Shown here: positions 24,934 to 34,172 of the stretch, piece after piece | How positions within the stretch are numbered: position 1 is the first letter of the stretch | Layout of the letters: each line of letters begins with the position of its first letter | DNA from: Cytophagaceae bacterium | GTDB lineage: Bacteria; Bacteroidota; Bacteroidia; Cytophagales; Spirosomataceae | Length of the DNA stretch: 51,227 nt | NCBI GenBank assembly: GCA_027491315.1 | Contig: JAIXWL010000002.1 | Coordinates: forward strand, 1 to 51,227 | Direction: 5' to 3' | The notes under the pieces: model-generated | Database searches by the model: none | The model's input: only the letters and a program-made list of their open reading frames with translations | Told to the model about the DNA's origin: nothing | Made by a program: the position numbers and the translations under genes

Positions 24934-27390
24934 ATGATTCATTTTTCTTCACCTACCCAATTAAAATCAAGCATCTTAAGTCTTGATAGCCGCCAGATAT
25001 ATTTACCCCAACAAACGGCATTTTTTGCCGTCAGAGGAGTGCATCATGATGGACATCAATACATTGAACCTTTATACCATTTAGGTATCCGAGAATTCAT
25101 TGTTGAACGTGATGCCTGGTCTGGATTATTGGCTGAAAAAGCAAAAAAATGGACACAGGCTGATTTTTGGGTAGTCGAAAGTAGTATCAATTGCCTTCAG
25201 GAAATTGCCAGTATTCATCGGAAGAGCTTTTCTATTCCGGTTATTGGCATTACGGGTTCCAATGGTAAAACAACTTGCAAAGAATGGTTAGCTACTTTGT
25301 TACAAAGTAAATTTTCTGTGGTGAAAAGTCCCAAAAGTTTTAATTCCCAAATTGGCGTTCCATTGTCGGTCTGGGGCTTGAAAGCTCAACACCAGATAGC
25401 CATTTTTGAAGCAGGTATTTCCCGTGTTGGAGAAATGGAACGTGTAGAAAAAATCATTCAACCTACTTGGGGGATATTCACGCATTTTGGGGAAGCCCAT
25501 GGGCAAAATTTTGAATCAGAACATCAAAAACTTCAGGAAAAGATTAAGCTTTTTTCAGGGGTTAAAAAATTAGTGTACCGATGCAAAAACAAAGAAAATG
25601 ATGCGATAAAGGCAGAAATGCAATCCATTAATCCCCAGGCAGAGCTCATTGCTTGGAGTACAGAAGATATAGCTAATTGCTTGTTTGTCTATTGGAAAAT
25701 TGGGGCCAAGGAAACACATATTCGAATAAAAAAACCGGCACAAAGTGAGGCTTTCTTAGACGTAAAAACAGAGTTGACCGATGAAGCATATTTAGAAAAC
25801 CTTTGCCACTGCCTCATCATGGCGCATGTGGCTGGTCTAAGCCCAGAAGAAATCCAAGCTAGGACCAAATGGATTCGCCCTATTTCCATGCGCTTAGAAA
25901 TCAAAGAAGGACTAAGGAATAATCAAATTATCGACGATTCATATAATAACGATCTGGATGGCTTACAATTAGCCCTCCCGCTGCTCAAAAAATATGAACA
26001 TAAAAAGCGGGTACTGATCATCAGTGACTTCATCGAAGCTGGAATTCCGGCACAGGAACTATATCCCAAAATTGCTACCTTACTTCAATCTCAAAAAATT
26101 GATCAATTAATAGGTGTAGGCGATCAATTGATTAAGTATCAAGAATCATTTCAAGAAATTGAGGTTTTTTATAATACAGAAGACCTAATTAATAGCGGAA
26201 TTCTGCATCAAATTAGTGATGCTGTCATTCTATTAAAAGGAGCAAGAAAATTCAACTTTGAGCAAATAACCCAATTACTCGAAACTAAAACGCATTGCAC
26301 GAAACTAGAAGTCAATTTAGATGCTCTACAAAACAACCTGACCTATTTTAAGGAAACCATAGGACCAGATACTAAATTGATGGTCATGGTTAAGGCTTTT
26401 GCCTATGGTGCGGGTGCCATTGAAATAGCACAAGTATTGCAGCAACAAGGCATTGATTACTTAGCCGTTGCATATACGGACGAAGGAGTACAACTACGAA
26501 AAAATGGAATATACTGCCCTATTATGGTCATGAATCCACAAATCGGTGAACTAGATAGTCTAAGTAATTACGCGCTTGAACCGGAAGTATATTCCATGAC
26601 CATGTTAGAAGCTATCGATGAATATAGCCATGCCCATAACAAAAGCATAAAAATTCATCTTAAATTAGATACGGGCATGAAACGACTGGGCTTTAGTCCA
26701 GATCAATGCAAAGAATTAACGAAAAAAATAGCCAGTATGCCTCAAGTATGGGTAGCTAGTATACTTAGTCATTTAGTGGCATCAGAGTCACAAAAACATC
26801 AAAAATTCACTGAAAAACAAGTCGAATTGTTTGATAAAATGACCCTAAAAATCATTCAAACACTGGGCTATACCCCTTTAAGACATATTGCTAATTCTGC
26901 AGCCATTAAAAATTACCCTCAGGCTCGCTATGAAATGGTTCGTTTAGGCATCAGTTTGTACGGAATTTCGGAAAATAAAATTGAAAAGAAATCTTTGGAA
27001 AATGTATTAACCTTAAAAACCTACATATCACAGATCAAAGAGATTAAGAAAAATGAAACCATTGGTTACGGAAGAAAAGGAAAATTAAAGTCGAATGGCC
27101 GCATTGCAACGTTGGCTTTAGGCTATGCAGATGGCTATGCTAGAAGCCTAGGAATGGGCAAAGGTTTGTTCGAAATCAATGGATACTTATGTCCAACGGT
27201 TGGCTCTATTTGCATGGATATGTGCATGGTAGATATTAGCCATTTACCCTTGGTAAAGGAAGGAGATGAAGCCATAGCCTTTGGCGGAAAAATACAATTA
27301 ACTGATTTGGCACATCAAGCAAAAACGATTCCTTATGAGTTAATGACTAACATCAGTGAACGGGTAAAAAGAGTCTACGTTAAAAATTAA
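24934..27390 (+). CDS. murF-alr: Bifunctional MurF ligase / alanine racemase
   Basis: An 818-residue fusion. The first half is UDP-N-acetylmuramoyl-tripeptide:D-alanyl-D-alanine ligase, with the ATP loop GITGSNGKTT (K112), the Mur motif EAGISRVGEM and DDSYNNDLDGL. The second half, from about residue 455, is a PLP-dependent alanine racemase, with KLEVNLDAL, the PLP lysine K487 in VMVKAFAYGAG, KLDTGMKRLGF and LALGYADGYAR. Both active sites look complete, so one polypeptide both makes D-alanine and later adds D-Ala-D-Ala to the wall precursor; the ligase joining two D-alanines (Ddl) is not in the window. The fusion is characteristic of Bacteroidota. Confidence 0.96.
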   Translation: MIHFSSPTQLKSSILSLDSRQIYLPQQTAFFAVRGVHHDGHQYIEPLYHLGIREFIVERDAWSGLLAEKAKKWTQADFWVVESSINCLQEIASIHRKSFSIPVIGITGSNGKTTCKEWLATLLQSKFSVVKSPKSFNSQIGVPLSVWGLKAQHQIAIFEAGISRVGEMERVEKIIQPTWGIFTHFGEAHGQNFESEHQKLQEKIKLFSGVKKLVYRCKNKENDAIKAEMQSINPQAELIAWSTEDIANCLFVYWKIGAKETHIRIKKPAQSEAFLDVKTELTDEAYLENLCHCLIMAHVAGLSPEEIQARTKWIRPISMRLEIKEGLRNNQIIDDSYNNDLDGLQLALPLLKKYEHKKRVLIISDFIEAGIPAQELYPKIATLLQSQKIDQLIGVGDQLIKYQESFQEIEVFYNTEDLINSGILHQISDAVILLKGARKFNFEQITQLLETKTHCTKLEVNLDALQNNLTYFKETIGPDTKLMVMVKAFAYGAGAIEIAQVLQQQGIDYLAVAYTDEGVQLRKNGIYCPIMVMNPQIGELDSLSNYALEPEVYSMTMLEAIDEYSHAHNKSIKIHLKLDTGMKRLGFSPDQCKELTKKIASMPQVWVASILSHLVASESQKHQKFTEKQVELFDKMTLKIIQTLGYTPLRHIANSAAIKNYPQARYEMVRLGISLYGISENKIEKKSLENVLTLKTYISQIKEIKKNETIGYGRKGKLKSNGRIATLALGYADGYARSLGMGKGLFEINGYLCPTVGSICMDMCMVDISHLPLVKEGDEAIAFGGKIQLTDLAHQAKTIPYELMTNISERVKRVYVKN

Positions 27391-27447
27391 AAAATAAAGA
27401 AAGATCCGAAACATTTAGGGTACTAAGCCAAGTTTAAAACACCAATT

Positions 27448-27476
27448 CCTCAGAAAAAATTCTGGGGTTTTTTTTT
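27448..27476 (+). terminator. Intrinsic terminator of murF-alr
   Basis: CCTCAGAA (27448-27455) pairs with TTCTGGGG (27460-27467), one G-T wobble, followed by nine T residues. Confidence 0.85.
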
Positions 27477-27774
27477 GTTCCAAAGAAGCACATTAAAGAA
27501 AAAAAATAGCTGTGGTTTTAACAAAGCTGCCCAAATGAAAATTGATAAAGATTTCACCAATCAAAAATCAAGCATTGTAGACTCAAAACATCAATTAGCA
27601 TTTAAACTAAATAATATTATTAATTAGACATATTAATTAGCAAAACAAGTAAATATAATTATCTATTTCGCTAATTAATTAGTTGATAAGCTAAACATTC
27701 TAGCTACAACTTAATTAGAAGCCTATTTTGGATAATAACTTGGAATGTACTAAATTAGCTAAATAGATAATTTT
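27477..27774. promoter_or_regulatory. AT-rich leader of the ArsR gene with TTAATTAG cluster
   Basis: This gap holds no gene. It carries four TTAATTAG octamers at 27620-27627, 27633-27640, 27675-27682 and 27711-27718; the third is half of the 12-bp palindrome CTAATTAATTAG (27671-27682). All lie within 155 bp of the ArsR start. A cluster of one near-palindromic word before a regulator gene suggests autoregulatory operators. Chance recurrence is possible in such AT-rich DNA. Confidence 0.45.
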
Positions 27775-28137
27775 ATGATGCAAGTAGAGGCTATAGCCAA
27801 AGCTTTGGGTGATGAATCAAGGCGTAAGATTATAGAGCTTTTAAAAGATGGAGAGCTGCCTGCCAGTACCATTTTTGAACAGTTTAGCTACGCTGCCCCT
27901 ACTATTTCTAGGCACCTGTCTGTCTTGAAAGAGGCGGGATTAGTGAGCACTCGTCGGAATGGAGTATTCATATATTATTCCTTAGAAAAGGAAGCCTTAC
28001 AAATGATTCAAAACTGGTTAACTTCCCTCCTTGGGACTCCCGTGGAGAAAGTAAAATCAAGCCCCAAGGAACGGATACAAAAACCAAAAATTAAAACAGA
28101 AAGCAATCCCTTTGAAAAATTTCAAAGCGAATTTTAA
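27775..28137 (+). CDS. ArsR-family winged-helix regulator
   Basis: A 120-residue regulator. The winged helix spans about residues 5-85: LGDESRRKIIELLKDGELPA, recognition helix APTISRHLSVLKEAGLV, and wing STRRNGVFIYYSLEK. There are no cysteine metal sites of the ArsR/SmtB kind, so it belongs with the non-metal ArsR group that often controls small stress or SRPBCC/YCII-type genes. A Lys/Pro-rich tail (about 90-120) is predicted disordered. It begins at an ATGATG pair; the first is chosen. The YCII-like gene follows after 21 bp. Four TTAATTAG words upstream are possible binding sites. Confidence 0.88.
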   Translation: MMQVEAIAKALGDESRRKIIELLKDGELPASTIFEQFSYAAPTISRHLSVLKEAGLVSTRRNGVFIYYSLEKEALQMIQNWLTSLLGTPVEKVKSSPKERIQKPKIKTESNPFEKFQSEF

Positions 28138-28158
28138 TCTTAGAATAATACTAATTTA

Positions 28159-28494
28159 ATGAAACGATTTGTCATCATCATTCGGGGACCAGTAGCCGGA
28201 ATTTCAGGAGAAAATTCCCTAGCCAAAGAGGAGGAATTGGAGCAAATTAGAACGTGGCTGAAAGGATTAAAATCCACCTATGAAGACATGTTGTATCAGA
28301 AATTTTCAGGCCAACAATTGCACTTGTCGGCAAGCGGAACATTGGAATCCAAATGGATCAATCAAATTGACGGCGGAGAAATTTCACAAATAGTGACCTT
28401 GATTTTATCCGACTGGGAAGAAGCTCAGCGAATTGCCGCAAGTTTTCCCTTTGTTAATCCTTTTTACAGCATTGAACTACGAGAAATGGCTTAA
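28159..28494 (+). CDS. YCII-like small protein, probable partner of the ArsR regulator
   Basis: A 111-residue protein with a ferredoxin-like fold pattern: MKRFVIIIRGPVAG, a helix (EEELEQIRTWLKGL), a hairpin with GEISQIVTLILSDWEEAQRIAASFP, ending NPFYSIELREM. This resembles YCII/DGPF-related proteins common next to ArsR regulators. Catalytic His-Asp residues of the YciI type are not clear. It is 21 bp after the ArsR gene and ends at a strong terminator, so the two form a closed unit. Function unknown. Confidence 0.65.
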   Translation: MKRFVIIIRGPVAGISGENSLAKEEELEQIRTWLKGLKSTYEDMLYQKFSGQQLHLSASGTLESKWINQIDGGEISQIVTLILSDWEEAQRIAASFPFVNPFYSIELREMA

Positions 28495-28501
28495 AGCATA
28501 A

Positions 28502-28536
28502 AAAAATGCCCCATACATTGCGTATGGGGCATTTTT
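28502..28536. terminator. Bidirectional intrinsic terminator
   Basis: AAAAATGCCCCATAC (28502-28516), loop ATTGC, GTATGGGGCATTTTT (28522-28536): a 15-bp perfect stem between the YCII-like gene (+) and fumC (-). Confidence 0.95.
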
Positions 28537-28573
28537 CATATAAATCGCTGAGAATCGCGTATTTAAGAGCTAA

Positions 28574-29977
28574 TTACAGATTAATTTCTCCTACCATATT
28601 CTCAGGGCGAACCCACTCATCAAACTCCTCAGCACTTAAATAACCTAGGGAAATCGCTGTTTCCTTTAAGGTAGAGCCATTTTTATGGGCCGTTTGGGCA
28701 ATTTCAGCGGCTTTGTAATAACCAATCTTCGTATTCAATGCAGTAACAAGCATCAAGGAATTATTTACGTGCTTTTGAATGTTCTCTTTCAATGGTTCGA
28801 TACCCACGGCACACTTATCATTGAAAGCCACACATACATCTCCTATCAATCGAGCCGAGTGCAAGAAATTATAAATCATGACTGGCTTAAATACATTGAG
28901 TTCAAAATGACCGGAAGCTCCCCCGATATTAATAGCTACATCATTACCTAAAACTTGTGCGGCCACCATGGTCATTGCCTCACACTGCGTAGGATTTACT
29001 TTACCAGGCATGATGGATGAACCTGGTTCATTATCTGGAATATAAATCTCACCAATCCCTGAACGCGGACCAGAGGATAACATACGCACATCGTTACCAA
29101 TTTTCATTAAACTAACAGCAACGGTCTTTAAGGCTCCGTGAGCTTCTACAATTGCATCATGAGCAGCCAAGGCCTCAAACTTATTTTCAGCCGTTCTAAA
29201 TGGCAATCCTGTTAGTGTAGCAATGTGTTTGGCAACATTTTCTGAATAACCTGCTGGTGTATTGATACCTGTTCCTACCGCAGTACCACCTAGCGCTAAT
29301 TCGCTTAAGTGGTCTAAAATATTTTGAATGGCCTTTAAACCGTGGTTTAATTGGGAAACATAGCCTGAAAACTCCTGACCTAAGGTCAATGGAGTAGCAT
29401 CCATGAAGTGCGTACGACCAATCTTCACCACATCCTTAAATGCTTTAGCTTTAGCAGCCAAAGTATCACGTAATTTAGTAATGCCTGGAATGGTTGTTTC
29501 CATCAAAATTTGATAGGCTGCAATGTGCATGGCCGTTGGGAAAGTATCATTAGATGACTGGGATTTATTCACGTCATCATTGGGATGAACCACCTTCTTC
29601 TCATCCATCAAATTTCCACCTTGTAACACATGGGCACGGTAGGCAATAACCTCATTGCAATTCATATTAGATTGCGTCCCTGAACCTGTCTGCCATACCA
29701 CCAATGGGAATTGATCTGCCCATTGACCCGCCAAAATTTCATCACATACTTGGGCAATTAAGTCTTTTTTTGTCCCATCCAAAACACCAGCTTCAAAATT
29801 CGTGATGGCTGCTGCTTTTTTCAAGTAGGCAAAGGCACGAATAATCTCTTTAGGCATTTTATTAATGTCTTGAGCAATGGGAAAATTCTCAATGGAACGC
29901 TGGGTTTGTGCACCCCAATACACGTGTGCAGGCACTTTCACCTGACCCATAGTATCTTTTTCTATTCTATACTCCAT
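28574..29977 (-). CDS. fumC: Fumarate hydratase, class II
   Basis: A 467-residue TCA-cycle enzyme converting fumarate to malate. The start is ATG 29977; an earlier frame adds an unlikely hydrophobic stretch. Motifs: [31 protein letters not shown] and the signature [13 protein letters not shown] with the catalytic serine loop. It is monocistronic, with its own -7 element upstream, and ends at the shared terminator. Confidence 0.97.
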   Translation of the reverse strand: MEYRIEKDTMGQVKVPAHVYWGAQTQRSIENFPIAQDINKMPKEIIRAFAYLKKAAAITNFEAGVLDGTKKDLIAQVCDEILAGQWADQFPLVVWQTGSGTQSNMNCNEVIAYRAHVLQGGNLMDEKKVVHPNDDVNKSQSSNDTFPTAMHIAAYQILMETTIPGITKLRDTLAAKAKAFKDVVKIGRTHFMDATPLTLGQEFSGYVSQLNHGLKAIQNILDHLSELALGGTAVGTGINTPAGYSENVAKHIATLTGLPFRTAENKFEALAAHDAIVEAHGALKTVAVSLMKIGNDVRMLSSGPRSGIGEIYIPDNEPGSSIMPGKVNPTQCEAMTMVAAQVLGNDVAINIGGASGHFELNVFKPVMIYNFLHSARLIGDVCVAFNDKCAVGIEPLKENIQKHVNNSLMLVTALNTKIGYYKAAEIAQTAHKNGSTLKETAISLGYLSAEEFDEWVRPENMVGEINL

Positions 29978-29992
29978 AAGGTAGCTTTGTGT

Positions 29993-30000
29993 TAAATTTG
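29993..30000 (+). promoter_or_regulatory. Candidate -7 promoter element for the ArsC/YffB-like gene
   Basis: TAAATTTG fits TAnnTTTG, 66 bp before the ATG at 30067. No -33 box is visible; moderate to low support. Confidence 0.35.
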
Positions 30001-30011
30001 TAAGGAAAAAA

Positions 30012-30019
30012 CAAAAATA
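30012..30019 (-). promoter_or_regulatory. Candidate -7 promoter element for fumC
   Basis: TATTTTTG on the minus strand fits TAnnTTTG, 34 bp before the fumC ATG in the divergent gap. The -33 region has no TTG at standard spacing. Confidence 0.5.
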
Positions 30020-30066
30020 CCACCAAATCAAACAAGTCGCACACCTTTTTAAAATAAATAGCTATT

Positions 30067-30417
30067 ATGATCACCATTTACGGAATTCCCGCTTGCAATA
30101 CCATGAAAAAGGCCTTTGAATATTTAAAAAACCAAGGTGTTTCTTATGAATTTCATGATTACAAAAAGAAAGGAATCAGCCCAGATACCTTAATGCTCTT
30201 TTTAGAAAAACTGGGCCCTGCTACGGTATTGAATAAAAATGGAAGTACCTACAAGCAATTGGATGATACCACGAAAAAAAATCTAGAAAACCCTGATGCC
30301 CTTTTTGAATTTCTGCAACAAAAAACCTCTGCCATCAAAAGACCTATTATGGTAGATGGCCAAAAAATCATAGCTGGTTTTGATGAGATAAAACTGGCGG
30401 CCTGGTTGAACTTATAA
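30067..30417 (+). CDS. ArsC/Spx-family thioredoxin-fold protein (YffB-like)
   Basis: A 116-residue ArsC-like protein. The redox loop YGIPACNTMKKA contains the only cysteine, C10, so it is neither a CxxC Spx nor a three-cysteine arsenate reductase; this matches YffB. The late KRPIMVDGQKIIAGFDE is the family substrate/glutathione-interaction region. Its role is probably thiol-dependent reduction or binding in the cytoplasm. It is divergent from fumC and convergent with the TRIC-like gene (28 bp). Confidence 0.88.
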   Translation: MITIYGIPACNTMKKAFEYLKNQGVSYEFHDYKKKGISPDTLMLFLEKLGPATVLNKNGSTYKQLDDTTKKNLENPDALFEFLQQKTSAIKRPIMVDGQKIIAGFDEIKLAAWLNL

Positions 30418-30445
30418 GCTTAAAAAAGCCTAATAGTCAAAACAT

Positions 30446-31075
30446 TTATTTCTCCTTTTGGGATTGTATAGAAGGTAAAACAGGTAAATGCAAATGCAAG
30501 CGAAAGGCTAAAATCCTTACCGTAATGACTACCGATGCGGCCACCATTTCAGTTAAAGGGACCGAAAGCTCGAAATATTGGCAAGTAAAATAGACCAATC
30601 CTCCTGCAACACATGCCAAAGCGTAAATATCTTTACGTAATAAAAGAGGGACTTCGTTTAACAATACATCCCTCAATAAACCTCCCACAGAACCTGTGAT
30701 GGTTCCCATGACGATACAAACCCAAAATGGCAATTGGGCGTCGATCGACTTACTAATTCCAACGATAGTAACTAAACCTAAACCTATCGCATCAAATAAA
30801 AATAGGGTATTCCACCACTTAACCAATTGATCTTTCAATAAAAGCATGGCAATGAAAGCCAGGGCTGTAATCAAGAAATATCGACTATCTAACATCCAAA
30901 AGGGCCGAATACCCAACAGTAAATCTCGCACCGTTCCACCTCCAATCGCCGTAACTAAGCCTATGATATAGGCTCCAAACCAATCAATTTGCTTTCCTGA
31001 TGCCAATCGTATTCCACTGACAGCAAAAGCAAAGGTTCCGATGAAATCAATTAAAATGGTGAAATAGTTTTCCAA
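30446..31075 (-). CDS. TRIC-like/UPF0126 membrane protein
   Basis: A 209-residue integral membrane protein with seven hydrophobic segments and two internal repeats of the UPF0126 domain (first TFAFAVSGIRLASGKQIDWFGAY..GGGTVRDLLLG, second SVGGLLRDVLLNEVPLLLRK), typical of the prokaryotic TRIC-type cation channels. A monovalent cation or amino-acid permeation role is plausible. The start is TTG at 31075: a stop lies 34 bp upstream in frame with no ATG between, and the first internal Met is far inside the protein. Confidence 0.88.
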   Translation of the reverse strand: MENYFTILIDFIGTFAFAVSGIRLASGKQIDWFGAYIIGLVTAIGGGTVRDLLLGIRPFWMLDSRYFLITALAFIAMLLLKDQLVKWWNTLFLFDAIGLGLVTIVGISKSIDAQLPFWVCIVMGTITGSVGGLLRDVLLNEVPLLLRKDIYALACVAGGLVYFTCQYFELSVPLTEMVAASVVITVRILAFRLHLHLPVLPSIQSQKEK

Positions 31076-31210
31076 GGAATAATAATGGTTTTTGAGCGAA
31101 TTGTTGGCTCAAATTACGCAGTTATTAGGCATAAATCCACGGAATTGATCAATAAAATGATACCAAGCACCCTTTCAAGCCCTGGTATCATTAAGGCAAA
31201 TTTGACGAAA

Positions 31211-31483
31211 CTAATCGGCGGTAGCAGGGTCTATGATGGTAAATACTTCACTCACCAAATTGGCAGGAAAACCACCTAGACGCGCATGTTCCATGATCAT
31301 TTCTGGATTAGGAGCCTTGTAAACACAATAAATTTTATCCCCTGTCACATAACTTTGAAGCCATTGGATCTCAGGACCTAATTCTTTCAGAACACTGCAG
31401 GAGGTTTGGGAAATTGATTTTAATTGATCGTTGGTGAGATTTCCTGCTCCAGGAATTTCTCTTTCAATAAGGTAAGTTGCCAT
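31211..31483 (-). CDS. DUF4242 small protein
   Basis: A 90-residue DUF4242-family protein with the usual opening MATYLIEREIPGAGNLTNDQLK, a middle IQWLQSYVTGDKIYCVYKAP and the end HARLGGFPANLVSEV. Streptomyces relatives bind nickel, but here the function is unknown. It lies 135 bp upstream of the TRIC-like gene, on the same strand but too far to force an operon. The 352-bp gap upstream holds its promoter, which I could not place. Confidence 0.8.
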   Translation of the reverse strand: MATYLIEREIPGAGNLTNDQLKSISQTSCSVLKELGPEIQWLQSYVTGDKIYCVYKAPNPEMIMEHARLGGFPANLVSEVFTIIDPATAD

Positions 31484-31835
31484 GATTAATTATTATAGAA
31501 CATATTGCGCCTACTCGAAACGGTTTTCAGCATTCCCGGAAAGTACCTGCAGAAATCAACTAATAAAATAAAAAATCTATCTTGCTCAAATACAGGCATT
31601 TACAAACAAAAGATAGGATACTTTAAGAAATTTAGCAAGTGTTCTGATGCTCAAAAGCATATTAAATCATTTCTACAAGCAAAAATGCTATTCAAATGCA
31701 TTAATCATTTATTAAAAGGTATGCCGTTGGATAAATATCCAATTCTTGAGTAACAAAAAAGAGCTAAGGTATACCAAAGCTCTTTTTAACCACTGAGTCA
31801 AATATGTATTAATGAGTTTACTTCGATTTAATTCA
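31484..31835. other. Intergenic gap with no convincing gene
   Basis: An 82-codon open frame (31505-31753) starts with TTG and has a Lys/Ser/Asn/Ile-rich product without recognisable motifs. Its stop lies three bases before the terminator at 31756-31787, which may be coincidence. Nothing resembling a tRNA was found. The rest is AT-rich spacer. Confidence 0.5.
31756..31787. terminator. Probable bidirectional terminator
   Basis: AAAAAGAGCT (31756-31765) pairs with AGCTCTTTTT (31778-31787), with AGG/CCA-like inner pairs. It lies 48 bp beyond the stop of the ABC permease gene (minus). Confidence 0.8.
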
Positions 31836-33155
31836 TTAAGCCTTATAAAACACCCATTTGCTGATTTCTTTCCAAGTCATTTTCTTACCATACATCAATA
31901 TTCCTACCCGATAAATTCGAGAAGATAACCAACTGCATGCTAAGAAGCCTGCGACCAATAGCACCATAGAAAGCACAATCTCCCATGCGGGTACTCCATA
32001 GGGCAAACGAACCATCATATTGATTGGTGAGGTAAATGGAATAATCGAGGCCCAAAATGCCACATTACTATCTGGATCTTGCATAGTAAATTGTGCCAAA
32101 ATAAAGGCTAAAATAATTGGAATCATCACGGGGAAGGTGAATTGCTGGGCTTCTGATGCGCTTTCTACCGCCGAACCAATAGCTGCAAATAAAGAGCTGT
32201 ATAACAAATAGCCAAACAGAAAATAAAAGAAGAATGAGCCTAAAAGCAGGGGAATATTGGTGCTTTCAATCAACTTATTTACTTCTGCCATGGGTTGGGA
32301 ACTAGATTCTGCTTTCGCAACACTTTTCTTTAACTCTTCTGAATTTGTGGTATTAGCAACTGTGGCCATTCGTGATGGGGCATTATATAGTTTACTCGTA
32401 GCCGTAGACAAGCCTATGGTCAATACAATCCAGAGTAAAAACTGGGTTAATCCCACCAGACCTACACCCAATATCTTACCCAACATGAGTTGATAGGGCT
32501 TAATGGATGAAATAATTACCTCAATAATTCTATTACTTTTCTCTTCAATGACGCCATTCATGACTTGAGAGCCATAAAGTAATAAGGTCAAATAGAGCAA
32601 AAACCCTAGGAAAGCCGCCAAAATCATAGCACCTCCAGAACTGGAGGTAGTCTCCTCTCCTTGCTTGGAAACAGTTATGGTATCACTGGAAATATCCACT
32701 TGGGTTTCTTTGTATTTTACCGTGGAAATACCCGCATTTCGAAGTAAAATCTCCCTTACTTTATTCTGCACCATGCGTTCGATATCATTCTTCAATGACA
32801 AGCTTAAATTCTTTTCAGAGTAAATTTTAAGACCTTCTGGATTCTTTAAAATATCTGTCGGAATAGCTGCAAATGCATCAAATCCTTGCTTATCAAAGGA
32901 TTTCTTAATTTGATTGACATCCCCTTTCAATAATTTGAAAGCAATCTCTTTATCAGCTAAATCATTTTGCTCAAATAATCCACTTCCATCCCAAATGGCG
33001 ACCTGCTTTACTTCTTTATCACGTGTTGCCAACCAAATAGGAACGGCATAAATAGCCGTTAATAACAATGGTGCCAATAGAGATGCTATCCAAAAGGATT
33101 TCTTGCTCACTCGAGTCAAATACTCCCTTTTTATTACTAATAATATCTTGTTCAT
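31836..33155 (-). CDS. ABC transporter permease, NatB type
   Basis: A 439-residue membrane protein of the ABC-2 type: one N-terminal TM helix (about 20-40), a large periplasmic domain (about 45-175), then five TM helices, one segment containing the conserved NGVIEEKSNRIIEVIISSI. This layout is that of NatB and related sodium/drug exporters. It starts 10 bp after the ATPase gene and is translated with it. The transported substrate is unknown; NatAB Na+ extrusion is the closest known model, not established here. Confidence 0.88.
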   Translation of the reverse strand: MNKILLVIKREYLTRVSKKSFWIASLLAPLLLTAIYAVPIWLATRDKEVKQVAIWDGSGLFEQNDLADKEIAFKLLKGDVNQIKKSFDKQGFDAFAAIPTDILKNPEGLKIYSEKNLSLSLKNDIERMVQNKVREILLRNAGISTVKYKETQVDISSDTITVSKQGEETTSSSGGAMILAAFLGFLLYLTLLLYGSQVMNGVIEEKSNRIIEVIISSIKPYQLMLGKILGVGLVGLTQFLLWIVLTIGLSTATSKLYNAPSRMATVANTTNSEELKKSVAKAESSSQPMAEVNKLIESTNIPLLLGSFFFYFLFGYLLYSSLFAAIGSAVESASEAQQFTFPVMIPIILAFILAQFTMQDPDSNVAFWASIIPFTSPINMMVRLPYGVPAWEIVLSMVLLVAGFLACSWLSSRIYRVGILMYGKKMTWKEISKWVFYKA

Positions 33156-33165
33156 GTTGTTGCGA

Positions 33166-34074
33166 TTAATTGGTTTCTTTAACTACTTGGATAAAAATAT
33201 CATTGAAGGAAGGAATCAATTCTTGGAATTTTTGAACCTGAACCTGATGGATCAATTGGCCCAAAAGTTGATTAGGACTTGTACCTTTTTGTAACTTAAA
33301 AATACCTTTCTTGGAATTTGCATCCCCTGACATTTCTAAACTCACCAGGTCCACACCGGTAAAATCTTGTATTAAATCTCCCTCAAACAAGACCTCAAAC
33401 TGATGTGCCTTAAATCTATTCCTAACTTCATTTTTTTCACCTCTTAAAACCACTTTGGAGTGATTAATCAAGGCAATGGAATCGCATAGTTCTTCCACCG
33501 ATTCCATCCGGTGAGTAGAAAACAAAATACTGGTACCACGTTCTTTTAATGCCAAAATCTCATCCTTCAATAGGTTGGCATTGATGGGGTCAAAACCCGA
33601 GAATGGCTCATCTAGAATCAATAATTTGGGTTCATGCACCACCGTAGAAATAAACTGAGTCTTCTGCTGCATTCCTTTTGATAAATCATCTACCTGCTTA
33701 TCCCACCAATCTTTTATGTCCAAACGAATAAACCAATCCTTCAATCGAGCAATGGACTCTTGTCGGGAAAGCCCTTTTAATTGCGCCAAATAAATCAACT
33801 GTTCTCCTACTTTCATCTTCTTGTACAAACCTCGTTCCTCGGGAAGATAACCGATTTGTTCCACATGCTTGGTGGACAACTTTTCTCCATCAAAGAGAAT
33901 TTGTCCTTCGTCAGGAGCTGTAATTTGCGTGATGATGCGAATCAATGACGTTTTTCCTGCACCGTTGGGTCCTAATAATCCAAAGATTTTGCCTTTGGGT
34001 ATCTCAAGACTTACCTGGTCTAAGGCCACATGGCTGGAATAACGTTTTACAACGTCTTGAATAGATAATATCAT
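33166..34074 (-). CDS. ABC transporter ATP-binding protein, NatA type
   Basis: A 302-residue ATPase with Walker A GPNGAGKT at residues 35-42, Q-loop, signature LSKGMQQK, Walker B LLILDEPFSGFDP and switch histidine in FSTHRME. A C-terminal extension of about 85 residues (VLFEGDLIQDF onward) is typical of this group. It powers the permease encoded 10 bp downstream. A terminator (34110-34146) lies just upstream, so its promoter must sit in or overlap that region. Confidence 0.93.
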   Translation of the reverse strand: MILSIQDVVKRYSSHVALDQVSLEIPKGKIFGLLGPNGAGKTSLIRIITQITAPDEGQILFDGEKLSTKHVEQIGYLPEERGLYKKMKVGEQLIYLAQLKGLSRQESIARLKDWFIRLDIKDWWDKQVDDLSKGMQQKTQFISTVVHEPKLLILDEPFSGFDPINANLLKDEILALKERGTSILFSTHRMESVEELCDSIALINHSKVVLRGEKNEVRNRFKAHQFEVLFEGDLIQDFTGVDLVSLEMSGDANSKKGIFKLQKGTSPNQLLGQLIHQVQVQKFQELIPSFNDIFIQVVKETN

Positions 34075-34109
34075 GTTAGGGTATGTTAAATTTCAACTAA
34101 AATAAAAAA

Positions 34110-34146
34110 TGCGTTCATCCCATTTTTGAAAAAACGGATGAACGCA
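34110..34146 (-). terminator. Intrinsic terminator of the lysine-rich gene
   Basis: TGCGTTCATCC (34110-34120) pairs with GGATGAACGCA (34136-34146); on the minus strand the stem is followed by TTTTTTATTTT. It separates the lysine-rich gene from the ABC pair. Confidence 0.88.
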
Positions 34147-34172
34147 AAATTATCGGGATAAATGAGATAGCT

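Noticed and set aside
27391-27774. Possible tRNA or small RNA in the AT-rich gap
   Set aside because: No cloverleaf or GC-rich stem beyond the murF-alr terminator was found.
30067-30417. Arsenate reductase in an arsenic operon with the ArsR gene
   Set aside because: The protein has only C10, lacks ArsC's arsenate-handling residues with certainty, and is separated from the ArsR unit by fumC.
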